DNA of 64,000 nucleotides from an uncultured Cohaesibacter sp. (GTDB taxonomy: Bacteria > Pseudomonadota > Alphaproteobacteria > Rhizobiales > Cohaesibacteraceae), in the NCBI RefSeq assembly GCF_963676485.1, contig NZ_OY781114.1:2196001-2260000 (forward strand). Reading direction: 5' to 3'. This document shows, piece by piece, positions 1 to 8,075 of the stretch. A program made the position numbers and the translations under genes. The notes below the pieces were generated by a model. It was not told the origin of the DNA, searched no databases, and saw only the letters and a list, made by a program, of their open reading frames with translations. The first letter of the stretch is position 1; every line of letters begins with the position of its first letter.

Positions 1-105
1 ACGAGTATTGTTTCTAGATTTGATTGTTGTCTGGTTGACAAGGCCTTGGGCCTCCAGCGATTGTTCAAGCCTGCATTCGTCCCAGCTAGGTCCAGTTGCG
101 CTTAC

Positions 106-127
106 AGTTACGATAACTGGAAATTAT
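106..127 (+). repeat. inverted recombination site A-left (cassette A)
   Basis: The core is GATAA (112-116), spacer CTGGAAA (117-123), TTATG (124-128). The 22 bases 106-127 match the reverse complement of 3797-3818 with one mismatch. Short inverted arms around a 7-base spacer are the layout of tyrosine-recombinase core sites. The ATG of the SHMT-like gene (126) lies inside the site, and the GGAA of the spacer sits where a ribosome-binding site would. Recombination function is inferred. Confidence 0.65.
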
Positions 128-1379
128 GAGCTCTGCTGGCAAAAAACGGAAATACTACGATCGCTTTGAGAGCCTCTCTCCTGGACGGTTGGACGAAATC
201 ATTGCTATGCAGCGCGGACTGATATCAAATCACCTTCACCTTATAGCCAGTGCCTGCTTTCCCTTTCCCTCGATACTTAAGGCGCAAGCGGAACCATCCA
301 CTTTGCTTCCAGTGGAGGGAATGCCGGGAGAACGCTATCTACCAGGCGCTTCGGTGATGGATATTGTCGAGACAGAAGGGGAACGAATGCTACTTGATAT
401 GTTCCCTGATTCAGAAGGATATCGCGCTTCTCTCCAACCGCACTCTGGGACACAGGCCAATCAGATTGTTTACAATGCAATTCTCTCTGAGAAGGACGAG
501 GTCATTTGTCTTAAACCCGCAGATGGCGGGCATATTTCTCATACTGTTTTGATCTCTAGACGAAACAAGACTTATAACTTTGGCCTAACCGCCGAAGGGC
601 ATATTGACTATGGTTTACTCGAGAAACGAGCACTCGAGCATCGTCCCAAACTAATTATCGTTGGAGGGAGCTCTTTGCCAAGGATGATCGACTTTGCCAA
701 GTGCAAAGAGATTGCCCAAAAAGTTGGTGCGCTTCTGCATGCGGATATTTCGCATACATCTCCATTTATAATGGCAGGTTTGCATACCAATGCTCTGCCT
801 TATTGTGATTTTGCAACCTTTAACATGGTGAAAAATCTTAGAGGGCCCAATTCAGGTACTGTGTTATATCGGGAGAACTTTCACGACGCCATTTGCAGGT
901 CTATCTTTCCTGGAACACAAGGGGGAGCCAACGAACCTTGTCTACTCGCTAAATATGCGACACTCTGCGAATGGCAAAACCACAGCATCTCCTCTTTTGC
1001 GGACCGGATTGTTGCGATTTCGCAGCTTTTGGCACGCATTATGACAAGGCGTGGCATCAAGCTCGTCACTGATGGAACTGACAGTCATATTCTACTGCTG
1101 GATTTGAGGGAATATAAAGCAACAGGGGCTGAATTTGAAAAGCGCTTTGAAAGCCATCATGTCCTCTTAAACAAAAACCAAGTTCCTGGTGATCAACGCG
1201 GGCCAAGCGTCTCATCCGGCTTGCGGATAGGTGCAACTAATCTGGCCATCCTGGGTGTGAACCAAGAGGATCTCGAGCTACTGGGAAACTGGATATGTGA
1301 TGTTATTGAAGACAAAGCGGACTTATCCGATATAGTGAGCCAAATCCTGCAAAAGTACCCTCAACCAGCCTACTTTTGA
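126..1379 (+). CDS. serine hydroxymethyltransferase-like PLP enzyme (cassette A)
   Basis: This is a fold-type I PLP enzyme of the SHMT family, 417 residues. The phosphate-binding PHSGTQAN lies at 105-112, a PLP-ring His at 136 (GGHISH), Asp207 in HADISH, and the Schiff-base lysine at 236 in VKNLRGP, equivalent to HKTLRGP of GlyA. The SHMT glutamate (Glu64 in PVEGMPG) and the C-terminal RIG motif are kept. It departs from housekeeping GlyA in several conserved blocks (SACFPF for SENY; RYLPG for RYYGG), so a specialised aldolase or transferase is more likely than folate one-carbon metabolism. The ATG lies in the inverted repeat and overlaps the TGA of an upstream open frame (ATGA). It converges on the STAND gene, 6 bases apart. 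Family sure, substrate unknown. Confidence 0.85.
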   Translation: MSSAGKKRKYYDRFESLSPGRLDEIIAMQRGLISNHLHLIASACFPFPSILKAQAEPSTLLPVEGMPGERYLPGASVMDIVETEGERMLLDMFPDSEGYRASLQPHSGTQANQIVYNAILSEKDEVICLKPADGGHISHTVLISRRNKTYNFGLTAEGHIDYGLLEKRALEHRPKLIIVGGSSLPRMIDFAKCKEIAQKVGALLHADISHTSPFIMAGLHTNALPYCDFATFNMVKNLRGPNSGTVLYRENFHDAICRSIFPGTQGGANEPCLLAKYATLCEWQNHSISSFADRIVAISQLLARIMTRRGIKLVTDGTDSHILLLDLREYKATGAEFEKRFESHHVLLNKNQVPGDQRGPSVSSGLRIGATNLAILGVNQEDLELLGNWICDVIEDKADLSDIVSQILQKYPQPAYF

Positions 1380-1385
1380 GCAAAT

Positions 1386-3797
1386 CTAGTATCGCCAATG
1401 TGGGGACAGGATATAGGGAACTCTCATTTCTGGACCCAATTTACTCGTCGAAAGAAACAATTCCAATCCAGCCAATTTGGGATTCAGAACCCGGGCCATG
1501 ATCTCGTCGGAAAATTGGACGTTCTTGCCGGAATCGAAGTGCACTGCCAATTCATTGGAGAACCAGCCGAGCGTTTCGATAAATCGAATATCCTTAGTTT
1601 TTTGAGCTTTATGATGGATCTTTAGACATGTCTGGCAAGCATTTTTGCCTGAAATTTTGCCAGTCAAAATAGCTAGGGCGAGGCCATTGTAATCAAACAT
1701 TAGGGCGTCCATTGCCAAAGTGCGCGGAGCATCATCTCTTGCCAATTTTAAGAACTCGGCAGCTTCAACGAAATCTTGTCTCATTAGAGCCAGAGCACTC
1801 AGATTGACAAGAGGTTGATAGATCTCACTGGACAATAGAGTCTGGAGACCGTCACACGCTTGCTTGAGATGCTTCTCTGCTTTAGAGGTTTGCCCCTGAA
1901 GCATCTCTACAATTGCGAGATTACTCAACGTCGTTGCAGTCCCGAAGTCACTTCCCAGCTTCTGAAAGCCAGAAACAGAAACTTGCAGCATTTCACTCGC
2001 CTCTGCTTGACAAAACAGATGGCCTGCGCTTCTCAAGATTGCGTATTCGAATTCAGAACAGGTTTCTCGTAGAGCCTTCGAATAGACTCTTTGCGCAATG
2101 TCTGTTGCTTCATCGTTTTTGTTTAGATTGATAAGGATGTTGAAGCTAACAAGATCTCGTTCAGGGCCACTTTTCGCTTCCTTTAAACTGTCTTGAGCGA
2201 TCTCGTACCGGAAAAGTTGAACCAGATACTTTGCTTCGTAAAGATTTGAGAGAGCACGATGTGCTTCGACTTTCTTACACTTTTCAGCAAGGATCAGGCC
2301 AAATCCAAAGAGCGCACATCGCTGAATGGCATTCAATAAAATAGCGATTGTTGACGAAGGGAGAATGTCTACGATGTCCCAACAAACGGTGTCACGGCCC
2401 AACGTTGAAAGATATGCAAACTGTTCCTGGTCCTGCTTGGTGTGAATAAAATTCACGATATGGGCCTGAATTTGGGGACTGGCTCTTACTTCACTTTCAT
2501 GAGTACTTCCTATCAGTCGATCGTAGAGCACATCCTCTTCGGCCAATTGCTTGCTTGCCAGGAGCCGAACAATTGATTGGACTATCTGTTCACGCAATTC
2601 CAGCTTTTCTTCTTCTGGCGTCAAATCAGTGACAACACTGGCGACTCTTTCATGCTCCACTCTAATCTTGTCATGGGTTTCTGAATTGAGAACAAGCAAT
2701 CCCATTGCCATCATATCATTGATGGCCCACGAAATCTGATTGGGATCAGCACCAAGATTTGCAGCTTTCAAAAGTTCTATAAGGTGAACTACTGATAAGC
2801 CGCCGAGTAGAATAACGATAGTCCGAAGAATGAACTGATCAAGCGGAGGAAGTGATCTCACTACATTTTCGTATGTTCCACTTTGAACGGCAAGCTCATC
2901 CCCCAGTTCAAACCTGTCACATATAAATTTGAGCTGAAACCAGATTGCCTTGAGGTTGCCTTCGCTGCGTCGGTAAAGGCTGTTGGCCAAACCTGTCGGA
3001 TCCTCATGATTTGGTAGCACTGTTTCTACAATGACTAGAGTGTCTGACTCTGAAACTTCCTTCAAAGCAATATCATGTGAAATGGCATTTGCAATCTGAG
3101 GCTGCCAATCTTGAGGGGTGTCATGATTGGTTCGCTCGAGGACGATTAGACGCAACTTTGCACCAGCCATTTCAAACGCCTGATCCAGTATTTCCAAGAC
3201 GCTTGATGGTAAAAATTGGATATTGTCGAGCGCTAAAACTACTGGGTGACTATGTGACAATTCAAGACAGTGCAAAAAAAGAGCCGCATCTCCCTGGATC
3301 GGTTTAGCCCTGGTCGGAAGTTTCACAGGCAGGATAGCTTTGACAAATGGGCCAGCTATCGGGATTTGTGCAACTAAGTCACGAAATACTCCGTAAAGAT
3401 AGCCAAGAAAGGACACGTTAAACAGCAGCTTTCTTTGCTTCAGTTTGGAAGCCATTTTTCTGGACAGACTAATAGGATGCTGTCGCGTCGCAGCGCTCTC
3501 TTTGCTGAGGAGCCTTCCCAGTTTCTCGATTATTCTTGATGCTTCGAGATCAGAAGGAGGCGTATCGAGGTATAGTGTTATAACGTCTCTGTTTGCTTGG
3601 GCAATCCGAACCAGCAGTTCCCGAGCAAAAAAACTCTTCCCAACTCCAGAAGTCCCGAGCAATTTAAGGACTCTTGATCGACTTGATCCACCAACATCGA
3701 GAAAAGAAATTGCTTCTTCCAGCTCCTGCTCTCTAAGGACAAAAGGCCAGCCATCTTCAGATCTAAAAAATCGTCCAGTTTCACCATCCACGATCAA
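1386..3797 (-). CDS. STAND-type AAA NTPase with helical-repeat C-terminus (cassette A)
   Basis: This 803-residue protein has a P-loop GTSGVGKS at 48-55 and a Walker B strand VVLALD ending at Asp191. A winged-helix-like middle follows, then a long alpha-helical, TPR-like C-terminal half (roughly 450-780). That is the architecture of STAND NTPases, which act as ligand-triggered switches in regulation, antiphage defence or toxin control; no effector domain is visible. The best start is TTG at 3797, directly after the inverted repeat, whose GGAA could serve as a weak ribosome-binding site. The frame is open through the site but closed by a TGA 27 bases upstream of the TTG. In the present orientation expression may be poor; after inversion the frame would join an open frame coming from the left flank. 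Confidence 0.75.
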   Translation of the reverse strand: MIVDGETGRFFRSEDGWPFVLREQELEEAISFLDVGGSSRSRVLKLLGTSGVGKSFFARELLVRIAQANRDVITLYLDTPPSDLEASRIIEKLGRLLSKESAATRQHPISLSRKMASKLKQRKLLFNVSFLGYLYGVFRDLVAQIPIAGPFVKAILPVKLPTRAKPIQGDAALFLHCLELSHSHPVVLALDNIQFLPSSVLEILDQAFEMAGAKLRLIVLERTNHDTPQDWQPQIANAISHDIALKEVSESDTLVIVETVLPNHEDPTGLANSLYRRSEGNLKAIWFQLKFICDRFELGDELAVQSGTYENVVRSLPPLDQFILRTIVILLGGLSVVHLIELLKAANLGADPNQISWAINDMMAMGLLVLNSETHDKIRVEHERVASVVTDLTPEEEKLELREQIVQSIVRLLASKQLAEEDVLYDRLIGSTHESEVRASPQIQAHIVNFIHTKQDQEQFAYLSTLGRDTVCWDIVDILPSSTIAILLNAIQRCALFGFGLILAEKCKKVEAHRALSNLYEAKYLVQLFRYEIAQDSLKEAKSGPERDLVSFNILINLNKNDEATDIAQRVYSKALRETCSEFEYAILRSAGHLFCQAEASEMLQVSVSGFQKLGSDFGTATTLSNLAIVEMLQGQTSKAEKHLKQACDGLQTLLSSEIYQPLVNLSALALMRQDFVEAAEFLKLARDDAPRTLAMDALMFDYNGLALAILTGKISGKNACQTCLKIHHKAQKTKDIRFIETLGWFSNELAVHFDSGKNVQFSDEIMARVLNPKLAGLELFLSTSKLGPEMRVPYILSPHWRY

Positions 3798-3818
3798 TAA
3801 TTTCCAGTTATCATAACT
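3797..3818 (-). repeat. inverted recombination site A-right (cassette A)
   Basis: Read on the minus strand the core is GATAA, CTGGAAA, TTATT (3812 down to 3796), the inverted partner of 106-127 with 21 of 22 bases identical and the same 7-base spacer. It sits at the 5' end of the STAND gene. The pair bounds a 3.7-kb segment with two convergent genes and no transposase, which argues for an invertible segment rather than an insertion sequence. Confidence 0.65.
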
Positions 3819-4019
3819 ATTTCAGACAATGGCATCACTCTAGTTTCGCCTCGTTGAAACTACAACCAAAAATTAAGAATTCCCTCTAAAATAGAAATGT
3901 TCGTCCATTGAAGGTGTTTTTTCTGGATGGATATAAATGATTGTGTTTATTGGAAAATTTTTCAAAATTCGAACCAACTTCCTCCTGATTTGAAAGGTTG
4001 GCTTAGGAAGTGTCGTCTA

Positions 4020-4071
4020 TTGGACATAGAAGAGTAAAAGCCAAGTTCGGAGGCTTGAGGGATATGTCCAA
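4020..4071 (+). promoter_or_regulatory. hairpin-forming leader of the recombinase gene
   Basis: TTGGACATA (4020-4028) is the exact inverse complement of TATGTCCAA (4063-4071), which ends just before the recombinase ATG at 4074. Inside lies a second stem, AAGCC with GGCTT. The purine-rich GAGGGA that would be the ribosome-binding site lies between the two downstream arms. The structure could hide the translation start, or the two arms could be operator half-sites. Pairing is seen; function is inference. Confidence 0.4.
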
Positions 4072-4073
4072 AA

Positions 4074-5015
4074 ATGAATTTTGAATTCGCGACCCATATT
4101 GAAGACTTCCTGGAGTTCTGCCGTACTCAACAGTACCTTAGTGACAATACGATTTTGAGCTACCGACAGGATCTGCGAGCGTTCGCCAAGTTTCTTGCTC
4201 GCACCGGGACGCAGCCGATACAGAGTGATTGCATTCTCGACTATATGAACGATCTGCGATCGCGACAGGCCTTGGCACCAGCCACGGTGCGTCGAAGAAT
4301 GGTTTGTTTGAAGAAATTCTTTAAGTGGGCGTCCAAGTCTGTACAGGATGGGCCAACACCTTTTGATGGGCTGGAGCTAGACCTCAAGGTGCCGAAAAGG
4401 CTTCCCAGACCTATTGACAGAGATACTCTCCGACAACTGTTCGTATCCGAACTAAGACATCTTCCGAGAGCTCAAAGTCGCACAGAAGCACTGGGCCATT
4501 CTTCAGAATTTGTAACCGTGCTAGCAATCAGGCTGTTGATTGTCACGGGTCTCCGGGTCGGGGAACTCACCCATATCAGAATCAGAGATTTGTCGACAGA
4601 TTGTTCGCGGATCCGCGTTATTGGGAAGGGAAACAGAGAACGCTCGGTTTATGTAACGAATAAACAGCTTTTGTCTGATCTAAAGCACCATTGCACACAG
4701 AGACAGCAAGCTGACCAGCAGGAAGCGTACTTGTTTCTGAATGTAAGGGGCGCACGTTTGTCAGAAGCGGCTTTTCGAAAGCGCCTCAAAAGCCTTTCCG
4801 CTGGATTATCGCTCGGTGAAGTACTGACGCCACATCGTTTCCGCCATTCCGCCGCGACTCTGCTGATTGAAGAGGGGATCGACATCAGAATAGTCCAGCG
4901 TCTGCTTGGGCACGCCTCGATTGCAACCACTGAAATCTATACGCGCGTATCAGATAATTCGCTTATTCAGGCAGTCTCTCGAGCTGACACTTTGGGGCAA
5001 ATCGATCCGAGGTAA
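4074..5015 (+). CDS. XerC/D-like tyrosine recombinase between two inverted-repeat cassettes
   Basis: The 313-residue protein has an N-terminal SAM-like core-binding domain (about 1-95) and a C-terminal catalytic domain. The full tyrosine-recombinase set is present: Arg161 (TGLRVGE), Lys185 (IGKGN), His254 and Arg257 (HRFRH), His280 (LLGH) and nucleophile Tyr289 (EIYTR). It resembles XerC/XerD and phase-variation invertases in size and motifs. It is not the chromosomal dimer-resolution enzyme by context: it lies on an island between two pairs of inverted sites with Xer-like geometry, the right-hand one starting at its stop codon. The likely job is inversion of the flanking segments. It is preceded by a hairpin leader and GAGGGA. 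Confidence 0.88.
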   Translation: MNFEFATHIEDFLEFCRTQQYLSDNTILSYRQDLRAFAKFLARTGTQPIQSDCILDYMNDLRSRQALAPATVRRRMVCLKKFFKWASKSVQDGPTPFDGLELDLKVPKRLPRPIDRDTLRQLFVSELRHLPRAQSRTEALGHSSEFVTVLAIRLLIVTGLRVGELTHIRIRDLSTDCSRIRVIGKGNRERSVYVTNKQLLSDLKHHCTQRQQADQQEAYLFLNVRGARLSEAAFRKRLKSLSAGLSLGEVLTPHRFRHSAATLLIEEGIDIRIVQRLLGHASIATTEIYTRVSDNSLIQAVSRADTLGQIDPR

Positions 5016-5034
5016 CGATAACTTGGAATTATCT
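5010..5034 (+). repeat. inverted recombination site B-left (cassette B)
   Basis: The core is GATAA (5017-5021), CTTGGAA (5022-5028), TTATC (5029-5033), with perfect inverted arms. The 25 bases 5010-5034 are identical to the reverse complement of 7697-7721. The site overlaps the recombinase stop codon (5013-5015). Its spacer differs from that of pair A, which would prevent recombination between the pairs under the usual spacer-identity rule for tyrosine recombinases. Confidence 0.7.
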
Positions 5035-6183
5035 TTCTTGCCTCCCAGCGGTCACATAAAGGAACTTCAACTCCTCGACCAGATCGAACAGATCCAAACG
5101 GACTATCAATCTGAGTTTGGCCACAGGCCTATCAACGTTTCGACATGGGATCCCTCTACGGATGTTATTCAAGCTAATTTGCTCGCAACGATGCCTGAAC
5201 CCAAGGGGGCGGGAAGAAACTACATATTCTCATATACTCTCGGCGACAGCGCGGATCTTCGAAGGGCGCTAGGGTATTCCCATAGCCGATGGAGAAGCCT
5301 CGTCTCACACTCAGGCTCGGCCAGCATTGCCATGACCTGCAATTGGTTGAGAGCATCCGGCGCTAAGAAGATCCTTATTTTGGGGCCGCGATATTTCACC
5401 GTTCCGCATTGCCTGGAAGCAATGGGGATTAAATTTGATACGCAACACTTTGTTCGTGACAATAACGGATATAGAGCGCCAGGAAAATCCGGCGTATCAG
5501 ACTATGACGGCGTCTGGATTACTAATCCAATCTACGGCACCGGTGTGTACATCGACCCTGAGGAGCTGATCCAACTACATGAGGCATGGACCCAAAAAGA
5601 TAAGTTTTTCGTCGTCGATGAGTGTCTCGCCTCACCGAGCCAGTACGTCGGGCCAAGTCTCGTCCCGAATGCGAAGACGACAATCCTAGCAGCCCCACAT
5701 AAGAGCGTCTGTGTAAACGCATACAAGTTTGCTGTTTCTATCGTCGAGCAGTCCCAACTCGAGCACTTCGAACACTGGAGTGATGTTTGGCTAGGATGTC
5801 TTCCCCAATCCAGCCATCAAGCAATTGACCACTTTTTGAACAATGGATTTGAATCGTACCGAGTTCAATTTGAATCAGCTATTCATGAGCAGACATCGGA
5901 GTTTATCGCACTCACGAATGCCATTCCTCTTGCAGTCTTGGATCAAAACGCACTCGGGTATTTTCGGAGTGTCTACTTTCCCAAACTCTCAACTGAACTC
6001 GGCTTGGAATCATCGTTCCTTAGAGAGGCAACCTTCTCAACCGGAACATCTTTCATCCCAGGCATCAGGAACGATTTGGACCCTAGCACTGGTCTATCTT
6101 TCAGGGTAAACCTCGCCGCATTCAACAAGGAGGCGCGCGGGGCATATGTTCGACTTTGTCGATGGCTGTCAGCTAAGTGCTGA
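5023..6183 (+). CDS. fold-type I PLP aminotransferase-like enzyme (cassette B)
   Basis: This looks like an aminotransferase class I/II-fold protein of about 386 residues. Landmarks are a GSASIAM turn where the PLP phosphate binds, ITNPIYGTG resembling the NP motif, VVDECLA supplying the ring-nitrogen Asp, PHKS with a candidate Schiff-base lysine at codon 5701-5703, and a C-terminal SFRVN arginine. No ATG lies near the 5' end. I chose TTG at 5023, inside the site and 10 bases after GAGG; TTG at 5038, 9 bases after the GGAA of the site, is equally possible, and the frame stays open upstream into the recombinase gene. Inverting the cassette would place it in frame behind an ATG in the right flank. 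It overlaps the opposing gene by 11 bases. Substrate unknown. Confidence 0.75.
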   Translation: MELSFLPPSGHIKELQLLDQIEQIQTDYQSEFGHRPINVSTWDPSTDVIQANLLATMPEPKGAGRNYIFSYTLGDSADLRRALGYSHSRWRSLVSHSGSASIAMTCNWLRASGAKKILILGPRYFTVPHCLEAMGIKFDTQHFVRDNNGYRAPGKSGVSDYDGVWITNPIYGTGVYIDPEELIQLHEAWTQKDKFFVVDECLASPSQYVGPSLVPNAKTTILAAPHKSVCVNAYKFAVSIVEQSQLEHFEHWSDVWLGCLPQSSHQAIDHFLNNGFESYRVQFESAIHEQTSEFIALTNAIPLAVLDQNALGYFRSVYFPKLSTELGLESSFLREATFSTGTSFIPGIRNDLDPSTGLSFRVNLAAFNKEARGAYVRLCRWLSAKC

Positions 6184-7696
6184 GCTCTTTCACATCAATC
6201 AGCATGCCCTCGACATCGTTGTGTTTTAATGCGGCCAGCGCATCTCTAATATGAGCGTCTCCAGAAATCTGTGATATCAGAAGCTTTGTCAGGATGTCTT
6301 GATAGGGTTTGGGCAGTTCGTGCGACGGATCCGAAGCTGCTCTCAGAAACTTATTCGGCAAACGTTTTGCCAAAAGCTTCTTGGTTCTAGCGCGAACCAT
6401 GGTCAGCTGTGCTAAACATCCATTTACTAAATACAAAGCAACGTAGAGGGCAAATAGGCTGCTAAGACTGATTTGAATTATTTCAATCCAAGAGCCCTGA
6501 CGGGCTTCCAATAGCCTTGGTTTATTATCCTGCACTGAGGATATAGCTTGGACAGTCTCGAGATAGCCCAAGGTCGAAATCTGCGGCCTTTCCCGGTAGG
6601 TCAATGTTGCTTCGATGAGGTGGCTGGGGTTTGATCTGACGATGGGCAACGTGGCCTCCAGGAGACGGTCGTGCATTTTGGATGCTAAATAAAGAGCCTG
6701 TTGCAGACCATATTCAATTGTTGGTAATTCGTCTGCGGACTCTTCAATATCCTCTCGTAGCTTGGAGAACTCATCGTGTGCATAAATCGCCGCCGCGAAA
6801 GGGAGTTCTTGTCGCGTCTGTAAATGACCCATTACCCGGAAATAAAACTCAACATCATCTCTCTTCAATCCAGCACTGCGCCTTGCCTGGCTCGATAACT
6901 CATCGACTAATGCGATGAACGCCGGCAATCTTATAGAAGGCCTAAAGTTGAGTGCCAGCATGTTGGCATGAAACAGCCAATTCCGATCTCTGTACTGCTT
7001 CAAAAATTGATCCAGCCCCGGCGTAACGCCAGCGCCGTAGGATTGCCCCAAAAAGCCGAACTGAAGCTCATTGAGATTGGTCTCAGTCAAGCCAAACGAT
7101 ATTCCGAGAGCATCGGCATTTATAGTAACGTCCCGAAAGCTGCATTCATCAAAGATCGTGTAGCTCGCCGTGCAATCTGAGAATGATAAACTTGCCAATC
7201 GAGACCCTCTGAAGGTCGATTGAAGCCATGTTGATTTTCGGTTTTTTAGCAACCGGAGATCACACTGATGGAACGTTGATCGTTGAATAGCGGCCTCTTC
7301 CAAATCGCAATCTTCGATAACGCACTCTCGAAAAACATTATCAGAGCAAACGGACGAACGAAGAGTGCAGGACACAAGCCTAGTTCTCGCAAACTTGGTG
7401 GACCGAACATCTGCGGTCTCGAACGACACATTGCATAATTCACAATTTTCGAAGCGCGCGCCTTCGAAGTCACTTCGAGAAAAATCGGCGTCTGAGATTT
7501 TGCAATTGCGAAAGAGTGCGCCGTGAAACAGGGATTGGCGCGCAACTACATTGTCGATCTGCACTCCATCAAAAAACTGATAACTCAAGTCCGCTCTCGA
7601 GAGAAGAACTTGCTTGGCAGCATCCGGCTTTGAAATCGGATCGCCCGCTTTTGGCAGGCTCTTTGCCTCTGAACCTTCGATCTTCGAGTTGGGCAT
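6173..7696 (-). CDS. pentapeptide-repeat protein with a membrane segment (cassette B)
   Basis: The N-terminal third is a pentapeptide-repeat beta-helix of A(D/N)LxX type, with repeated F-x-N-C and F-x-G-A/S units over roughly 150 residues. A helical middle follows, then one hydrophobic segment (SLSSLFALYVALYLVNGCL) about 80 residues from the C-terminus, followed by a basic stretch. This suggests a membrane-tethered cytosolic scaffold. I chose ATG at 7696, which follows GGAA of the recombination site by 6 bases. An in-frame ATG at 7750 would add 18 residues encoded across the site (containing GNDNLELS). Function unknown; pentapeptide-repeat proteins range from gyrase mimics to scaffolds. Confidence 0.7.
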   Translation of the reverse strand: MPNSKIEGSEAKSLPKAGDPISKPDAAKQVLLSRADLSYQFFDGVQIDNVVARQSLFHGALFRNCKISDADFSRSDFEGARFENCELCNVSFETADVRSTKFARTRLVSCTLRSSVCSDNVFRECVIEDCDLEEAAIQRSTFHQCDLRLLKNRKSTWLQSTFRGSRLASLSFSDCTASYTIFDECSFRDVTINADALGISFGLTETNLNELQFGFLGQSYGAGVTPGLDQFLKQYRDRNWLFHANMLALNFRPSIRLPAFIALVDELSSQARRSAGLKRDDVEFYFRVMGHLQTRQELPFAAAIYAHDEFSKLREDIEESADELPTIEYGLQQALYLASKMHDRLLEATLPIVRSNPSHLIEATLTYRERPQISTLGYLETVQAISSVQDNKPRLLEARQGSWIEIIQISLSSLFALYVALYLVNGCLAQLTMVRARTKKLLAKRLPNKFLRAASDPSHELPKPYQDILTKLLISQISGDAHIRDALAALKHNDVEGMLIDVKELST

Positions 7697-7721
7697 AGAT
7701 AATTCCAAGTTATCGTTACCT
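7697..7721 (-). repeat. inverted recombination site B-right (cassette B)
   Basis: Exact 25-base inverted copy of 5010-5034, core GATAA, CTTGGAA, TTATC on the minus strand (7714 down to 7698). It bounds cassette B on the right and lies at the 5' end of the pentapeptide-repeat gene. Beyond it, minus-strand ATG codons at 7750 and 7758 open two short frames toward the site; the 7750 frame runs through it into the cassette gene. Confidence 0.7.
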
Positions 7722-7977
7722 ATTGAATTTGCGGACAATCTACCACGCATTTGTTCATGAATTCAATCTAGGCGTGAAAAAAAAGCCGATTTTGGTGGAA
7801 TTCAAAACACTTGCCAGAGCTGAGTTGGGTTTTTCCTTCTCAATTCTGGCCTCGTAAAAATGCGACTACCCCGCCGGTCCGTAAGTTAGTGAGCCGTGAA
7901 GATTTGGTGTCCCCCCTCCCTCTAGATATCTCTGAGTTCCCGCTCTTTTATTCCTGATAGTATGGTAATTAAGGATG

Positions 7978-8036
7978 TCTCGAAAATGATGACGTTTGAG
8001 GCGCAATTCCGGCCCTGAACGTCATCAGTTTTGAGA
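7978..8036 (-). terminator. long imperfect inverted repeat, possible terminator
   Basis: Arms TGATGACGTT (7987-7996) and AACGTCATCA (8018-8027) pair perfectly, and the pairing extends imperfectly to about 19 bases each. On the minus strand the hairpin follows the end of the winged-helix gene and runs into a TTTTCGAG tract, so it may end that operon. The rest of 7722-8075 shows no gene; it should hold any promoter reading left into cassette B, but I see no clear -35/-10 pair. Confidence 0.35.
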
Positions 8037-8075
8037 TCGCCTGTCTTCAGTTAAAGGACGTGGAAATGATCAACG

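Noticed and set aside
106-3818. Inverted repeats as ends of an insertion sequence
   Set aside because: No transposase lies between them, the genes are convergent accessory genes, and repeats at both cassettes share a spaced-arm core suited to the nearby recombinase.
4074-5015. Recombinase as the housekeeping XerC or XerD
   Set aside because: It lies on an AT-rich island between matching inverted sites and away from any typical xer context, although the motifs are Xer-like.
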